A stretch of 64,000 nt of DNA from Molossus alvarezi (lineage: Eukaryota; Chordata; Mammalia; Chiroptera; Molossidae). Location: assembly GCA_037176705.1 (NCBI GenBank), contig CM073888.1, forward strand, positions 44,150,810 to 44,214,809. Direction: 5' to 3'. The translations under genes were made by a program, and so were the position numbers. The notes under the pieces were generated by a model, which saw only the letters and a program-made list of their open reading frames with translations, did not search any database and had not been told where the DNA came from. Position 1 is the stretch's first letter; each line of letters opens with the position of its first letter. Positions 24,424-61,044 of the stretch are shown one piece after another.

Positions 24424-24667
24424 GCCCTGGCCAGTTTGGCTCAGCAGTTAGAGCATCGGCCAGCAGTCCAGGGAGACCCAGGTTCGGTTCCCGCTAAGGG
24501 TGCGTACCTCGGTTGCAGTTTGTCCCTGGCCCTGGTTGGGTCGTGCGGGTGGCAGCCACTCGATATGTCCCTTTCACGTCGATGTTTCTTTCTCTCTCTC
24601 TCTCTCCTTCCCACTCTGTCTGAACAAAATATGGGAAAATGTCCCCGAGTGAGGATAAAAAAAAAAT
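24424..24667 (+). repeat. VES SINE, young type
   Basis: Head 'ggctcagcagttagagcatc', B box 'ggttcggttccc', 'gttgcagtttgtccctggcc', a CT tract, and the tail block 'gtgaggataaaaaaaaa'. Confidence 0.93.
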
Positions 24668-25099
24668 TACTATAAAATTAATTGAAACAATTACAGAATT
24701 CCTTCCAAATTACTAGAGAAGATCAAAGCAAATTAAAGAAAATTTATGTAGCAAAAGATGTTTTAAAAAGAGCAAAGATGCACAAAAGCTATAAAGCTTA
24801 ACAAAACAGAGCAGAATACTACATATAGCAAGTATCGCCCCATACAGAAAAGGTTTCACGTCCCTTAATGAGAGGCAAATACTAGTTAAAAAGTAAAAAT
24901 AAACTGCTGCGTGAGAGACAAACCTAAAGTAAAATAAAACAAAAAAGGTAAAAATAAAGCAATAGACTATTTAAATTGTAAACAAACAAAAAGAAAGCTG
25001 ATAGTGAAATATCAATTCAGGGAAAGTAGAGTTGAAATTTAAAAAGAATTAAATGTGATAGGATAATTGAATATTCTCACACAATGGAGAGAGAGTAGT
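24668..25099. other. A-rich intergenic sequence
   Basis: A-rich stretch that may hold very old L1 sequence. Nothing can be supported. Confidence 0.35.
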
Positions 25100-25357
25100 T
25101 ATTTATTTATTTATTTATCCTCTCCAGAGGACACTTTTTTTTGCATTTATCTTCAGATAGAGCGGGAGGGAGAGAAGGAGGAAGTGAGAGAGAGAAACAT
25201 CAATGTGAGAGAGACACATTGAGCGGTTACCACCTACAAGACCCCAACAGGGCCGGGGACAAACTGCAACCGAGGTATGTGCCCTTAGCAGAAACCGAAC
25301 CCGGGTCTCTCCGGTCCATGGGCCGAAGCTCCAACTGCTGAGCCAAACTGGTCAGGG
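25100..25357 (-). repeat. VES SINE
   Basis: It starts with a (TTAT)n tail, then 'gaaacatcaatgtgagagag', 'ctgcaaccgaggtatgtgcc', then the B box 'gaaaccgaacccgggtctct', ending at the head 'ctgagccaaactggtcaggg'. Confidence 0.93.
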
Positions 25358-25667
25358 CTGGGCCAGGGGATTTTAAGAATAGTCTTGGAGGGCGGGAAAC
25401 TGTTGGGATTGGGAAACATTTATGATATAATAGTGCTGGATGGTAAACACAGTGAAAATAGGACCTTGAAGCAAGTTCTTGATAAGTACACTATTTTAGT
25501 TGGTTTACAGTCTTATCCTCCAGGAGCAATTATTTTCTGGACCAAGTAGATAAGCTAGATTTGCATGGTCCCAGCACTGGGTAGTCAAAACCAGGAAACT
25601 ATGATTTGGTCCAAAATCAATTAGCACAGGGACAAGAAAGTATGTTGTTTTGGCAATATATATTTAT

Positions 25668-26055
25668 ATTTTCTTTTTTTTTTATTTTTGTTACAGATGT
25701 TTCTCCTACTATACCCCACTGACACCCTCCTCCCCATCCCCCCCACCCCATCCCCAGCTTTGTTGTCCATGCCCACTGGTTATGCGTATATGCATATAAG
25801 TTCTGTGGTTTATCTCTTCCCTCCCCCCCACCCCCTCTTCTGAGGGTTGTCAGTCTGTACCCTACTTCCACGTCTCTGGGTCTACCCTATTCCTCAGACT
25901 GTTATGTTCATTATATTCCACAAATAAGTGAGATCATGTGGTATTTGTCTTTTTCTGCTTGGCTTGTTTCACTTTCCAGGTCCCTCCATGTTGTCTCAAA
26001 GGATAGGAGATCTTTCTTTTCTACAGCTGCATAGTACTCCATTGTGTATATTTTC
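25668..26055 (-). repeat. L1 3' end, 5' truncated
   Basis: Poly(T), then 'gttacagatgtttctcctac', then 'gcccactggttatgcgtata' and 'agtctgtaccctacttccac'. It goes on into the ORF2 3' end, 'gtccctccatgttgtctcaa' and 'gcatagtactccattgtgta'. It is an insertion on the minus strand. Confidence 0.87.
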
Positions 26056-26484
26056 AAATTAAATACAAAATAATGTGTGTGTGTATGTGTGTGTATTTAA
26101 ATGCAAAAATATTTTAAAATTCAAAAAATTATGTATATTTATATTCTCAACTATAAAACATTTATATTTATAGTGAGTAGAAATATAAATTAACAGTGTT
26201 TTAAAAATCTTGTTATTGAAATATAAATTAGTAAAAACTAATTTTAATAAAAATAAAAATTTCAAAAATAACAAACATTAAATAAAAATAAAACAAAAAT
26301 TAAATTAACAACATTCAAGGACTGCCCTTTTGTATAGACAGTCAACTGTAGTTTGTTTCAAAGAATGCCTTCCTGGCTTTATCTTCCTTAGTTTAATCAT
26401 AAAGTGATTAAGATACCAGTTCAGTTACTAGGATCATTTTCAGTTCTGTCATGTTAATATGTTTGTTCAAAAAAAATCTTTGAT
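26056..26484. other. Very AT-rich sequence
   Basis: Almost only A/T to 26,310, with a short GT-repeat at 26,072-26,093. No feature beyond low complexity. Confidence 0.5.
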
Positions 26485-26485
26485 T

Positions 26486-26729
26486 GCCCTAGCTGGTTTT
26501 TGCTCAATGGTTAGAGCATCGGCCTACGGTCCAGAGAGACCCGAGTTTGGTTCCCACTAAGGGCATGTACGTCAGTTGCAGTTTGTCCCCAGCCTGGCTG
26601 GAATCGTGTGGGGGGCAACCAGTTGATGTGTCTCTCTCACATTAATGTTTCTCTCTCTCTCTTCCTCCCTCTCTTTCTCCTGCTCTATCTGAAGATAAAT
26701 GCAAAAATGTCCTCGGGTGAGGATAAAAA
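26486..26729 (+). repeat. VES SINE
   Basis: Head 'gctcaatggttagagcatcg', 'agggcatgtacgtcagttgc', a CT tract, and tail 'aatgtcctcgggtgagg'. Near-matching duplications 'aaaaaatctttgattg' and 'aaaaaatctctgattg' flank it. Confidence 0.93.
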
Positions 26730-27059
26730 GAAAAAATCTCTGATTGAAGTACAGATTATTCTTGCAATAGAGACTTTGTTAATTATCTTTTTTTTTCCTC
26801 TTCAGGATTATGAAGACAAGTAAAAAATTTGCTCATTTAAAACTTTAATTCAGTATAAAATAAATATCTCTCTTAAGTCACTGTTACTTTGCGCCTCTGC
26901 TATTATAGAAAATTCACTAAAAAATATGCAAATTTTATAGGTAAAATTATAAAGCTTTATCAAAAGACATTAAGTTAGACCTAAATTGTATCTTACTATC
27001 CTTTTCCTTCTGTGTTTCATTTTTGTCACTCAATATGTTTTTTACATTTTTCCACTGAT
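26730..27059. other. No recognisable feature
   Basis: AT-rich intergenic DNA. Confidence 0.4.
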
Positions 27060-29280
27060 ATGTGTTGGTCAGGGGTATGCCCTGGAGGATATCACACAGG
27101 GCCACAAAGGGTATTCCCTGCAGCATTGCTCATGTAGAATTAAATTGGGCACAATTTGAATGCCCATAAATAGATAGAAGATTTCATATTGTATAAAAGT
27201 CAGTTATCGCCAAATTATTCTATAAGTGTAATAAAATTCCAGTCACAATTCAAGAGGGTTTTTAGTGAAATTTGACATGCTAGGTCTAAAATGAACAGGG
27301 AAAAGCAAAGGGCCAAGAATAGCCAAGACAATTTTTAAAAAGAAAAGAACAAGTTAAGGGAGACGTGTCCTTCTAAATATGAAGGCTTATTATAAAGCTA
27401 TAGTAACTGAGACAGTAATGAATAGTAACTGAGATAGTGACAGTTACAGTAACAACACCAGAAAGGCAGAGAAATCAGAACTAGATTCACACATAAGAAA
27501 ACCTCATGGCGGCAGAGGAGGCATTGCCGAACAGTCATTAAAGGAAGGTCTGTTGATCATTGTTGCTGGGATAACTTGTCATACATATAAATGGGAAGTC
27601 TTCATATTGTAACATGTCAATTCTACTCAAATTATTCTATAAATTTGATACAAGTTTAATTAAGATTCCAACAGGATTATCCAGATGAGTTTTTCTGAAA
27701 GTATGCACACTTGCATAAACACACACTTTTTTCCTATAAAGGAAAAGGTTGATAAACTTATCTCTATTAAAATTTAGAACATCTTCACAATGAAAGGTAA
27801 TATAAATAAAATCAGTAGACCAGCCGAAAATTGAAGGAATACTTTGGCAATATATATAAACAACAAATGACTGCTATATAAAGTAAATAAGGAAATTCTA
27901 TAATCAAATGTAAAAGATAAATGATAAATGGAAAACTGTACAAAACACGAACAATTTGCAAGAGAAAATAAAATAAAATGCACCAATAAATATATTAAAA
28001 GATAGCCTCACTATTAATCAGGGAAATGATCATTAAAACAACAAAATATTGGGCTCTGGTTGGGTAGCTCAGTTGGTTAAAGCATCGTCCTGATATATCA
28101 AGGTTGTAGGTTCAATCCCCAGTCAGGACACATATAAGAATCAACCAATGAACGCATAAATAAGTGGAACAACCAAATGATGTTTCTCTCTCTCTCAAAT
28201 CAATAATTTTTTTTAATTTAAAATAAATAAATAAATGATAAAACAACAGAGTATTATTTCACCTATCACATTGGTGAAATTGAAACCAAATCAAATCTTT
28301 ACCACTTGGTAACTAAAATATCACACTCTCTCCTATAAAAACTACTATAGTAAAGAAGTCCTAATAGCAGAGGTAAATTAATAGGTCTCCATTATTTTAT
28401 TATTAAGAGGAATGATAAAACTTTTAAACCAACTTTCCAATTAAAAAAGTTAGGATAAAGGTCAAACAAACAGGAAAAAGAGAAGGAAGAAAATAATTAA
28501 AATAACGAACAATTTAGTAACTACAAAACAAACCCAGAATTCATAAACTCAAAGGTGGTTGCAAAGAGAAGGGAAACAGATAATCAAATAATCAAATTAA
28601 ATATAAAATATAAAAAATCTAATATAAAAAAAAACAGAAAATTAAATTAAGAATGAAAGATGGAATATATCTGAATATTCTCGAATCCCAATGAAGTGAA
28701 TTGTTCTCTTGGAAAATTGAAATTGCCAAAACAGACTCAAGTATTACAAACATGAATAAACCAATGAAATGTTACTAAAAACTACCTCCAAAAATAGTTT
28801 TGGGCCAACAAATATTACTGCAAAGTTCAGTCAAACTGTCAAGGACGAAGTGTTTTCTATGATGCATAAATTCTTCTAGGGCCTAAGAAAAGCTGGGATG
28901 CTATCCAATCCATTTGAGGTAGCTAGCAATAACCCTGGAATAAAACAAACATAGCAGAGTTTATAAAAATAAAAGTAAACCTCAGACTACTGAATATGCA
29001 ATATTAATCAAAGTGTTTGGTTTGTTGGTTTGCCAGCCATCAAGACCTTGCGATGAAAAGTCAAAATTAGGAAGGAGAGTATAACAAATGTCTACATACT
29101 TGCAAGCACAAAACTTAGGTGAGCAAAATATCCAGAAAGGTTTAACTAAATGGTGCTAAAAGAGGTTGAAACATATTTGCATCATTTCTGGGCCCACTGA
29201 GTAGACTCCTTTTCCAAACTGATGATGTTTGAAAAACAGCACATATAAATGAAGTCAGTAATAAATTAGAGATGAACCAC
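27060..29280 (+). repeat. Ancient L1 (L1M-type) remnant
   Basis: Degenerate L1 ORF2 sequence: 'aattccagtcacaattcaag', 'ttataaagctatagtaactg', 'ataaaatcagtagaccagcc', then 'atcagggaaatgatcattaa'. The order fits the late part of ORF2 on the + strand. Further decayed pieces run to about 29,280. A VES SINE interrupts it at 28,052. Confidence 0.55.
28052..28236 (+). repeat. VES SINE, old divergent subfamily
   Basis: Head 'gtagctcagttggttaaagc' and 'gtaggttcaatccccagtca', with a simpler body and 'caaatcaataa' before an A/T-rich tail of 'aaataaataaataaatg'. Confidence 0.8.
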
Positions 29281-30204
29281 ATAGGTTCTAAATGTCATTA
29301 ATCATTCTCTGTAGCTATCACCCAGGATGATACCCACCCAGAGGGTTTGTAGTAAAACAGTCTACAGATACCTATAACATATATGGATATAAAAGTAATA
29401 ATCCTAAATAGATTTTGATTAAAGTTGGTGGATCACATATAATACACAAATAAATTTGTAATGAAATGTTACAGCAGTGATGAAATTGTACATAGAACTT
29501 AAAGTCTGCTGAGAGTGGGGCATAAATGAGAAAGACTGACAGAGGAAGTGATATTTGCACAGAATCTGTTTCTACTCACCTAGCTTCAATTTCACCTCAT
29601 GGTTCTGCTGTTTCTAACCTTTATATTCTAGTTTTGTTTGTTTGGCTATTTGTTTGTTGTTTGGTTGGCTGTTTAAAAAATATTATAATTTGCTTACTGT
29701 TTTCCAATGTCAATAAAGTTCTGTCGTTTCTTATTTTTGTCACCATCATACTTACATAGAAAAGAAAAATGTATCTTATTGGGAGTGATTTCCATAAATT
29801 TAATAGAGCTATTGTTAATGACTTATAGGTTGTTAGACGGCCAATCCCTACTGAAAGTATCTTACAAAGAGTTTGAAGCAAAGATTTCTGGCCAAGCTAT
29901 GAAAAATCTCTCAGAGTAGTTAACATATTTTTTGAATAGTACTGAAAACCGTGATAAACTTAGCAAAGAATTTTGACCAGGTATCACAAGAAATTTGTAC
30001 TTGTAGACTTCTAATAAATGTATACTGTATTTAGGCAGCTAACCAAAAGCATTAGGCTTATCAATATCAGACCCTAATGATTACTTTTTTGTCCTTTTGT
30101 AGACAGGGAAGAAAATTTCACCAAATATGGTCTGCGTTCATTATTAGTATCTGATTTTGTTAAGCAAAAAAAATTAGGACATGATGAGGAGCAAGGACAC
30201 AGCT
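29281..30204. other. No recognisable feature
   Basis: AT-rich intergenic sequence. It includes a TTTG/TTTGG-rich patch at about 29,634-29,672. Confidence 0.4.
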
Positions 30205-30385
30205 ACCATAATGTTAAAAACACAGAACTAAAAACAGACACAGGGATTCTAGTCCCAGCGCAGCCACTAACAAAGTACACATTTTGGTCAAATCACCTCA
30301 CCTCTGGACTTAAATTTACTCCCAATCATACAATTTTCCTTATCAAATTATCTATAACATCACTTTGGAAGACAGAGACCTGACC
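30205..30385 (+). repeat. MIR SINE fragment
   Basis: 'gattctagtcccagcgcagc', then 'cactaacaaagtacacattt', then 'caaatcacctcacctctgga' follow the MIR core order on the + strand. Confidence 0.55.
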
Positions 30386-30744
30386 CCAAGAGCATCAGTT
30401 CAAGAAAGGTACAATTTTGCTAGTTGACTCTGCAATAGGGCAGAGAGTTGAATCAGTCAGGATGCTGCAACTGAAGGCTCTCCGATGTCCTACTGCACAC
30501 CTGTCCCACTAGCTCCCTCACTACCAAGACTGCCAGGCCAGTTTAACAATACCCACACAAGTGACAAAAACATTGTAGCCCAACTTCACAAGGCTTGACA
30601 TAGAAAGTTTATTGGCAACATTCAATTTTACAACCTCAATTTGACAAAAGACTGCAGGTCTGTGTGCATTCAAGTCACATTCCTGAGTAGCATTAATCAC
30701 ATTTACAATAGTTGCTGCCTCTATCACCACTTACCTTTTTTTAA
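30386..30744. other. Unassigned DNA upstream of the CpG island
   Basis: No repeat is recognised. A 69-codon minus-strand frame (30,521-30,730) has ordinary amino-acid composition but no motif I know. Confidence 0.3.
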
Positions 30745-30890
30745 TGGACGTTTATATTCATTCATATGTCAATGCTGCAGGCCCTATACTAAATTCTGGG
30801 GAGTACATGTTAAATAAAAATTGACATGATCTGTGCCTTCACGTGGGTGCTGTGAGTCCTTACATGGGAAGGAGAGCAGAGTTGAAAGGG
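30745..30890 (-). repeat. L2-like fragment (tentative)
   Basis: 'tattcattcatatgtcaatg' followed by 'ccctatactaaattctgggg' and 'gatctgtgccttcacgtggg' resembles the reversed L2 end. Confidence 0.4.
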
Positions 30891-30959
30891 ACAGAGGATA
30901 CACTCCCGAGGTCAAGGGGCAGTTCTGGGTGAAGGGTGGTCTTCCAGTGCCCAATTTCA

Positions 30960-55986
<25,027 letters not shown>

Positions 55987-56224
55987 TTATATTTTCGAGC
56001 TAAGATCTGATTTTTTAAATCATTTTTAACATTGGGGGGTGTGATTGTGTGTTTGTCGTTGTTCTTTGGGGTGTCCTTGTGGACTCTAGAAGGATGTCTG
56101 TCCTGGCTGACCAGGATTGCTGGGCCAATCCTGGAGATGCAGCTGACGGTACTCAGCTCCCTGTCACAAAGCTGAACGATCCGCGTGCGTTAGCTCTTCT
56201 CAGCCATCAAACGCACTCCAGGGA

Positions 56225-56450
56225 AGCAGCACTGTGCAGTGGGAAGGCTGGGCTTGGGAGTCAGCCTGGGGGAAACCCCGCCTCTGTGCCTGCCGCTGGG
56301 CCCGAGGCAGCCACGCAACTGCTCTGAGTCTTGGTTCCTCTCGATGTAAAATGGAGATGACGGCTCTTCATAGGGCAACTGGTAAATACGAAATGAAATA
56401 ATATACAAAGTACCCAATATATACAGTAAACTCCAAATAAATAGTTATCT
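56225..56450 (+). repeat. MIR SINE in the 3' UTR region
   Basis: 'agtgggaaggctgggcttgg', 'gcaactgctctgagtcttgg', 'gatgtaaaatggagatgacg', then the end 'aaactccaaataaatag'. Full MIR order on the + strand. Confidence 0.72.
56436..56441 (+). terminator. RXYLT1: Candidate poly(A) signal within a MIR
   Basis: AATAAA in the 3' end of the MIR at 56,225-56,450. It would give a 3' UTR of about 470 nt. Confidence 0.5.
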
Positions 56451-56460
56451 CTGATTCATT

Positions 56461-57174
56461 TTTCATTCCTCACTAGTTGGGGTTACATTTAAATGTTTGA
56501 TCACACGCTCATTTGCATCATTTGGGAGTAATCATATGCCTTGTTAGAAATGTACGTGGGCAAGTCTGCGGACTTAGACTTTTAGATGACTCAGGTCTTG
56601 TTGGATCATGTTGAGGCGGGTGCCTGGAAGCAGAAATTGGTCATAATCCATACAGAACATGACGAACCAGAAAATGAGTGTCTAAAGGCTGGAGCACGGA
56701 GGGCTGGCCAGCTCGGAGGGCTCTCCGTGCAAAGGCTGGCTGGTGCCCGGAGAGCAGCGGCTTTGGTTAAGGCTGACGCTGGTCTTCATCTCCAGTCCCT
56801 GGGCTCCTGAGAGGTGCAGGGGGACATGGGCTCAGTCCGTTGCTTTGCCTGGCTTTCTATTTTCTCAGGAATCCCAGCGGCTTAATTTCTGTGAAACCAG
56901 GGGATTAACATCATTGTTAATGATCCTTTTTTTGTCTCCTCATTATATGAATGGTCACAGATATGCGATAGGTGTAAATGTCCCCACACATCACGGACCT
57001 GGAACGTACACAGGACTCTCCGCATCACCAGCGGGTCTGGCAGCCTGGATACAAGGGAGCTCACTTAACATCATATTGAAGGATCATGGTGCCCACCACA
57101 ACCCTGTTCCATTCTGAGTAACTGTCCCTGCTAAAGACACCAACGTAGGGAGCTATTTTATGCTGTGTCTCTTT
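56461..57174. other. No recognisable feature
   Basis: Intergenic, GC-richer than average at 56,590-56,860. No repeat, exon signal or gene is supported. Confidence 0.4.
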
Positions 57175-57270
57175 CTTTTTTTTTTGGTACGTGCCCCTAG
57201 CAGGAACCGAACCCGGGACTCTCTGGTCCGCAGGAAGATGCTCCAACCGCTGAGCCAAACCGGCCAGGGC
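57175..57270 (-). repeat. VES head-only mini-SINE
   Basis: A T-run (57,175-57,185) is the poly(A) of an 85-bp VES head on the minus strand, reading from 'gccctggccggtttggctca' to 'gctaggggcacgtacc'. The body is missing. It shares 'gaccagagagtcccgggt' and 'gctagggg' with the copy at 52,842, unlike the full-length copies here. No clear target duplication is seen. Confidence 0.85.
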
Positions 57271-58079
57271 TCCCTCCTCCTTTGTGACCCACTTCAGTTG
57301 ACAAGTATGGACACTATTCAAGGGCACCCTGTCAGTAGTACCGAAAAATAGTAACTGAGGAAGATAGCTAGTGCAAGGTCTTTGTGAGCTAGGGAATACT
57401 GGGAACCCGGGAGTCAACTGCAGGAGCAGAAATGGAAAGGATGCGGTGGAATAGGACTCTAAGGTAGGGTCGGGGTATGAGAGAAGCAGAGATGCTGAGA
57501 ACAAGCTCAAGAAGAGAAATCTGCCCCAGGGCCCTTGTGATGGCTCCTAATGGGTTTCCAGCTCCAGCGCCCATGAACTTTGAGCTTGCTTTTCAATTTC
57601 CCCATGGTGCATCTTCAGAATCATCTCCTTTCTTCAGCCTTCATCCCTCTGCCCCTGGTTACCCCTGGTTACTTGAGCTGACTTCTAAACCAAAACAGCC
57701 TACCCCAAACTACCACCAAACACTTTATCCCTGAGTCCCCATTTTGTCTAGTCCTTGAACAGGAGAGCTGCCAAGCCAAGGCTGCAACACAGTTCTCCTT
57801 CGAGTAGGTTAAAGAAGGCTGTACTGTCAGACAAGACTGGGTCGTCGTTCTCTTTGTGTGGAACTTGCTGTTGCCCATACTCCTTTCAAAGAGCGCTTTC
57901 GGCACTGTGTCCTTGCTGCCAGCAAAGCCTTTGGAATGTCAAGACCATGGGGCAAGACACAAGTGAATCACATCAAAGGAATTTTCTAACGTTCTCCCAC
58001 ATCCTTTCGTACCCTGTGGAGTCTGTGGGTAACTTAGAGGCCAAGTCTCAGCCTTCAGTTGCCTGTAGAACTAGTTAGA
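57271..58079. other. No recognisable feature
   Basis: Intergenic, mixed composition. It could include the 5' part of the LTR-like element to its right. Confidence 0.35.
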
Positions 58080-58460
58080 AAGTTGCCCCTCCCTTGGCTA
58101 CTGGAAGAAACTGAATTAGGGCCCTGCCCATAATGGGAGATTATCTGAGATTGACCTGTCTATAGGGCAGGGCAAACTTCTGTTAACCGAACCTCTGTTG
58201 TTCTTAGCATCCTGCAATGACACTTCACAGCCCCTAGGGTGCATCACCTCCTTCCTAGCTCAGGATGTCTTACATACCTGGATGCTCCTTTTTGTCTCTG
58301 AACCTCTCCTGCAGGTGGGGTCTCTGGCTCATGTATGTGGGATTCTCATACATGTGTATGTATGAAATTTGGTTATTTTCTTTTGCTGATCTGTCTCATG
58401 TCTGATTATTGGATCAGCCAGAAGAACCTTGAGGGTAAAGGAAAGTTTGTTCCTCCCCCA
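58080..58460 (+). repeat. Possible ERV1-type LTR
   Basis: Ends with 'gatctgtctcatgtctgatt', 'ccagaagaaccttgagggta' and a 'ttcctcccccaca' terminus, like the U5 end of several gammaretrovirus-related LTRs. No internal retroviral genes are seen. Tentative. Confidence 0.35.
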
Positions 58461-59040
58461 CATAGTAAAATTTATCTAAGTAGTTAGAAGATCAAAAGGG
58501 GGGAAGGAGTGGAAAGTGAAGTATGGGCTGGTATAATCCAGTTTGTGATTTTTGCTGAGTCAACGTCCTTTGGGGTAAAATACATCAGAGAACTAGGTAA
58601 ACATCAGGATTGTGGGGCGGGGAGGGGGGTTCTATGTAAAGTGACCTCACAGGGTGATCTGATCATAAATTCCTAACTGGCCAGATCATGGTGGGTAGTC
58701 AGGCCCTAAGCATATAACTTATTTAGTAAAATGTTTCTCTTTGCCTTAAACCAGCCCTGTCTATTGTTTCTGTGCATATAAGTTAACGCACCTTTGAAAT
58801 GCCTCTTTTCAGACCCCTCAGAAAAGAAACCTCTCTCTCTCTCATCAATAAATTTAAAAAACAGAGAACAGATCATTTTGACTATCCTGAAATCTGATCC
58901 CCACCTTGCTCTCTGTTGAGATCTTGCTTCCAGGTGTAACCTCTGGCTCAAATAAAGTCTTATAAAAATTCTGACGGGATGAAAACATAGAGAATAGTAT
59001 ATAAGGAGAAGACATCATTAAGGATAAATTATCAATTGAT
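58461..59040 (+). repeat. Unassigned, possibly a second LTR piece
   Basis: 'tctggctcaaataaagtctt' at about 58,941-58,960 has the poly(A)-signal context common in LTRs. A VES-like tail ('ctctctctctctcatcaata') is seen at 58,831-58,850. Not enough to name. Confidence 0.25.
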
Positions 59041-59055
59041 AGCAATATATTTTTT

Positions 59056-59296
59056 TAAATCCTCACCCGAGGATACTTTTCCATTTATCTTTGGATAGAG
59101 TGAGAGAGAGAGAGGGAGGGAGAGAGAGAGAAACCTTGATGTGAGAGAGACACATCGATTGGTTACCTCCCACACGACCCTGACCAGGGCCAGGGAACAA
59201 ACTGCAACCGAGGTACATGCCCTTGACTGGAATCAAACCTGCAACTCTTTGGCCTGTAGGCCAGCACTCTAACAGCTGAGCCAAACTGGCCAGGGC
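59056..59296 (-). repeat. VES SINE
   Basis: 'aatcctcacccgaggatact', an '(ag)n' tract, 'ttacctcccacacgaccctg', and the head 'ctgagccaaactggccaggg'. Flanks 'gatagcaatat' and 'gatagcagtat' mark the target duplication. Confidence 0.94.
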
Positions 59297-59418
59297 GATA
59301 GCAGTATTTTAAAATACTTTATTGAGGGGATTCCTGTGTCACACAGACAGGAGAAAAGAGGGAAGGAAAACAAGCTAAGTTGTCTGTCAAGTCCTTACCT
59401 AGATAGATAGATAAAATA

Positions 59419-59518
59419 CAGGGTGGGAAAAGTAGTTTACAGTTGTATGGAAAATAATACAAGAATAACCTCTGTGTTTTAAGTACTCACAACTGTAAAC
59501 CTACTTTTGCCCACCCTA
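59419..59518 (+). mobile_element. 100-bp mariner MITE
   Basis: The two ends are near-perfect inverted repeats of about 31 bp: left 'cagggtgggaaaagtag', right reading 'cctacttttgcccaccct'. Both carry 'tttacagttgt' or its complement. TA dinucleotides flank it at 59,417 and 59,519, the mariner target duplication. It has no coding capacity and must have been moved by a mariner transposase elsewhere. Confidence 0.92.
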
Positions 59519-59574
59519 TATATTATTTTGAATTTTTACATAACTAGGTTATCAAGTATAAATGGAGAAACAAG

Positions 59575-59755
59575 ATTTCTTTTTTTTTTTTAAGTATATT
59601 TTGGGGAGAAGGAGAAAGAGCCTCCTTCCCACATTTCCTCCCCCAGCCCAAGGGATGGAACCCACAGCCCAGGCATGTGCCCTGACTGGGGATTGAGAAG
59701 TTGACCTTTTGGTGCCTGGGTCAACTCCTGAGGCACACCAACCAGGCCAGAAGCA
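59575..59755 (-). repeat. VES SINE, diverged
   Basis: T-run, an 'agaaggagaaagag' tract, then 'aggcatgtgccctgactggg', ending 'gaggcacaccaaccaggcc'. An older subfamily with internal changes. Confidence 0.8.
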
Positions 59756-60479
59756 AAATTTTAATTGTAACGTGCATTGGAAGATGGATGACACTCACTT
59801 GCAATTTCAGCTTTGTCCAGGAGAAGGAGCCACGAAACCACAAATAGCATCATGGTTTTCAGAGTTTTTCATGTTATTTCCCAACTGAGGAAAGGAGGAG
59901 AATTAGGGAACTGGAGAAAAGAATGCTATTGAATTTTGGACGGAGAAGTCTTCTGCGAGAGATTGTCTCCTATACTGCAGCTTTAAGCCATTGTACCCAG
60001 CCACCACGGCCCAGGCATGATTTTCTCTCAAGTCCCTTTCCTTTACAACATAAGAATCTAGATGCTATCCATTGTTAGAAGCTCTCATTCTTCTTAAATA
60101 AACCGGTTAGAATCCAAAATGTGTTCACTGTTGAATGAAAAATAGGTTTGTGTTATTGAAGTTTGCACAATCAGAAACCTTAAAAGTAGGTCATTTTTGT
60201 CAAAGGATCAGTGTTCAAGTTTCTCAGAACTTCAATAGGTTTTAAATTTCTCAATGTGAAAAGACAAATGTGATTGCTTATATTTCATTAAATGTAACAC
60301 ATGCATTAGTTTCTCATGTAAATTTCATTTACCATTTCCAAAGTTGAATAAGTCCTGCTTAAAGAACCATCCAGGCCGTGGGGATCCAATTACAGGTTCA
60401 CATGCGCACATCCTGTACATGGGGTCTGCCTCCTATATTGTTTCACGTCAGCCAGACAATTCAAGGAAGGGGAAAGACA
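59756..60479. other. No recognisable feature
   Basis: Intergenic sequence without supported features. Confidence 0.4.
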
Positions 60480-60990
60480 AACAGCCAATAAACACATGTA
60501 AACATGTTCGTCCTTGCTAGTAATCAGGGAAATGCAAATTGAAATAAAAAGGAGATACCAGTTTAGATTTATCGTTCTAGCAAAAATGTTAAAGTCAAAC
60601 TTGGGCACCTTCATGTACGGCTGGAAGAGCTGATTTTGGAATAACCACACTGAAGAGCAGTTTAGCCATAAAATAAAGTTAATGATGCACATACCCTGCA
60701 ATCCAGCAGCTCCACTCCCTCACGCCGAAAACCTGGCTGCATGCTATGCTCATCCCACTGGGTTATCATGTGCATAAGGAAACAAATTCAAAAATAGTCA
60801 GATCAACATTGTTTATAGTGACAAAAAATCGGAACCAACATAATGTCCATTAGCAGGAGAATAGAAACATGAAGTGTTTCTATTTCATGTGGTATGATTA
60901 TTCAATAGAAAACGAATGAAACTGTACACGCTACAGGTATCTGAAGCAATGTGATTGAATCTCCCAAATAAAATTTTGAGAATAGGCAAA
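60480..60990 (+). repeat. Ancient L1M/HAL1 3' fragment
   Basis: 'taatcagggaaatgcaaatt', 'agcagtttagccataaaata', 'ataccctgcaatccagcagc', 'caacattgtttatagtgaca' and 'taatgtccattagcaggaga' fit the end of an old L1 ORF2 on the + strand. Decayed. Confidence 0.65.
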
Positions 60991-61044
60991 GAACATTTAT
61001 ACAGTGGAAGTCTACATCAGAGTTTAAATGAATGAATTAAGCCT

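Larger units (their letters stand above)
55987..56460 (+). other. RXYLT1: Probable RXYLT1 3' UTR
   Basis: From the stop codon to just past the AATAAA at 56,436. It includes a GT-rich part at 56,035-56,090 and a MIR. The true 3' end cannot be decided from sequence alone. Confidence 0.5.

Noticed and set aside
58080..59000. Complete endogenous retrovirus
   Set aside because: Only LTR-like ends are suspected. No gag-, pol- or env-like frames are visible nearby.
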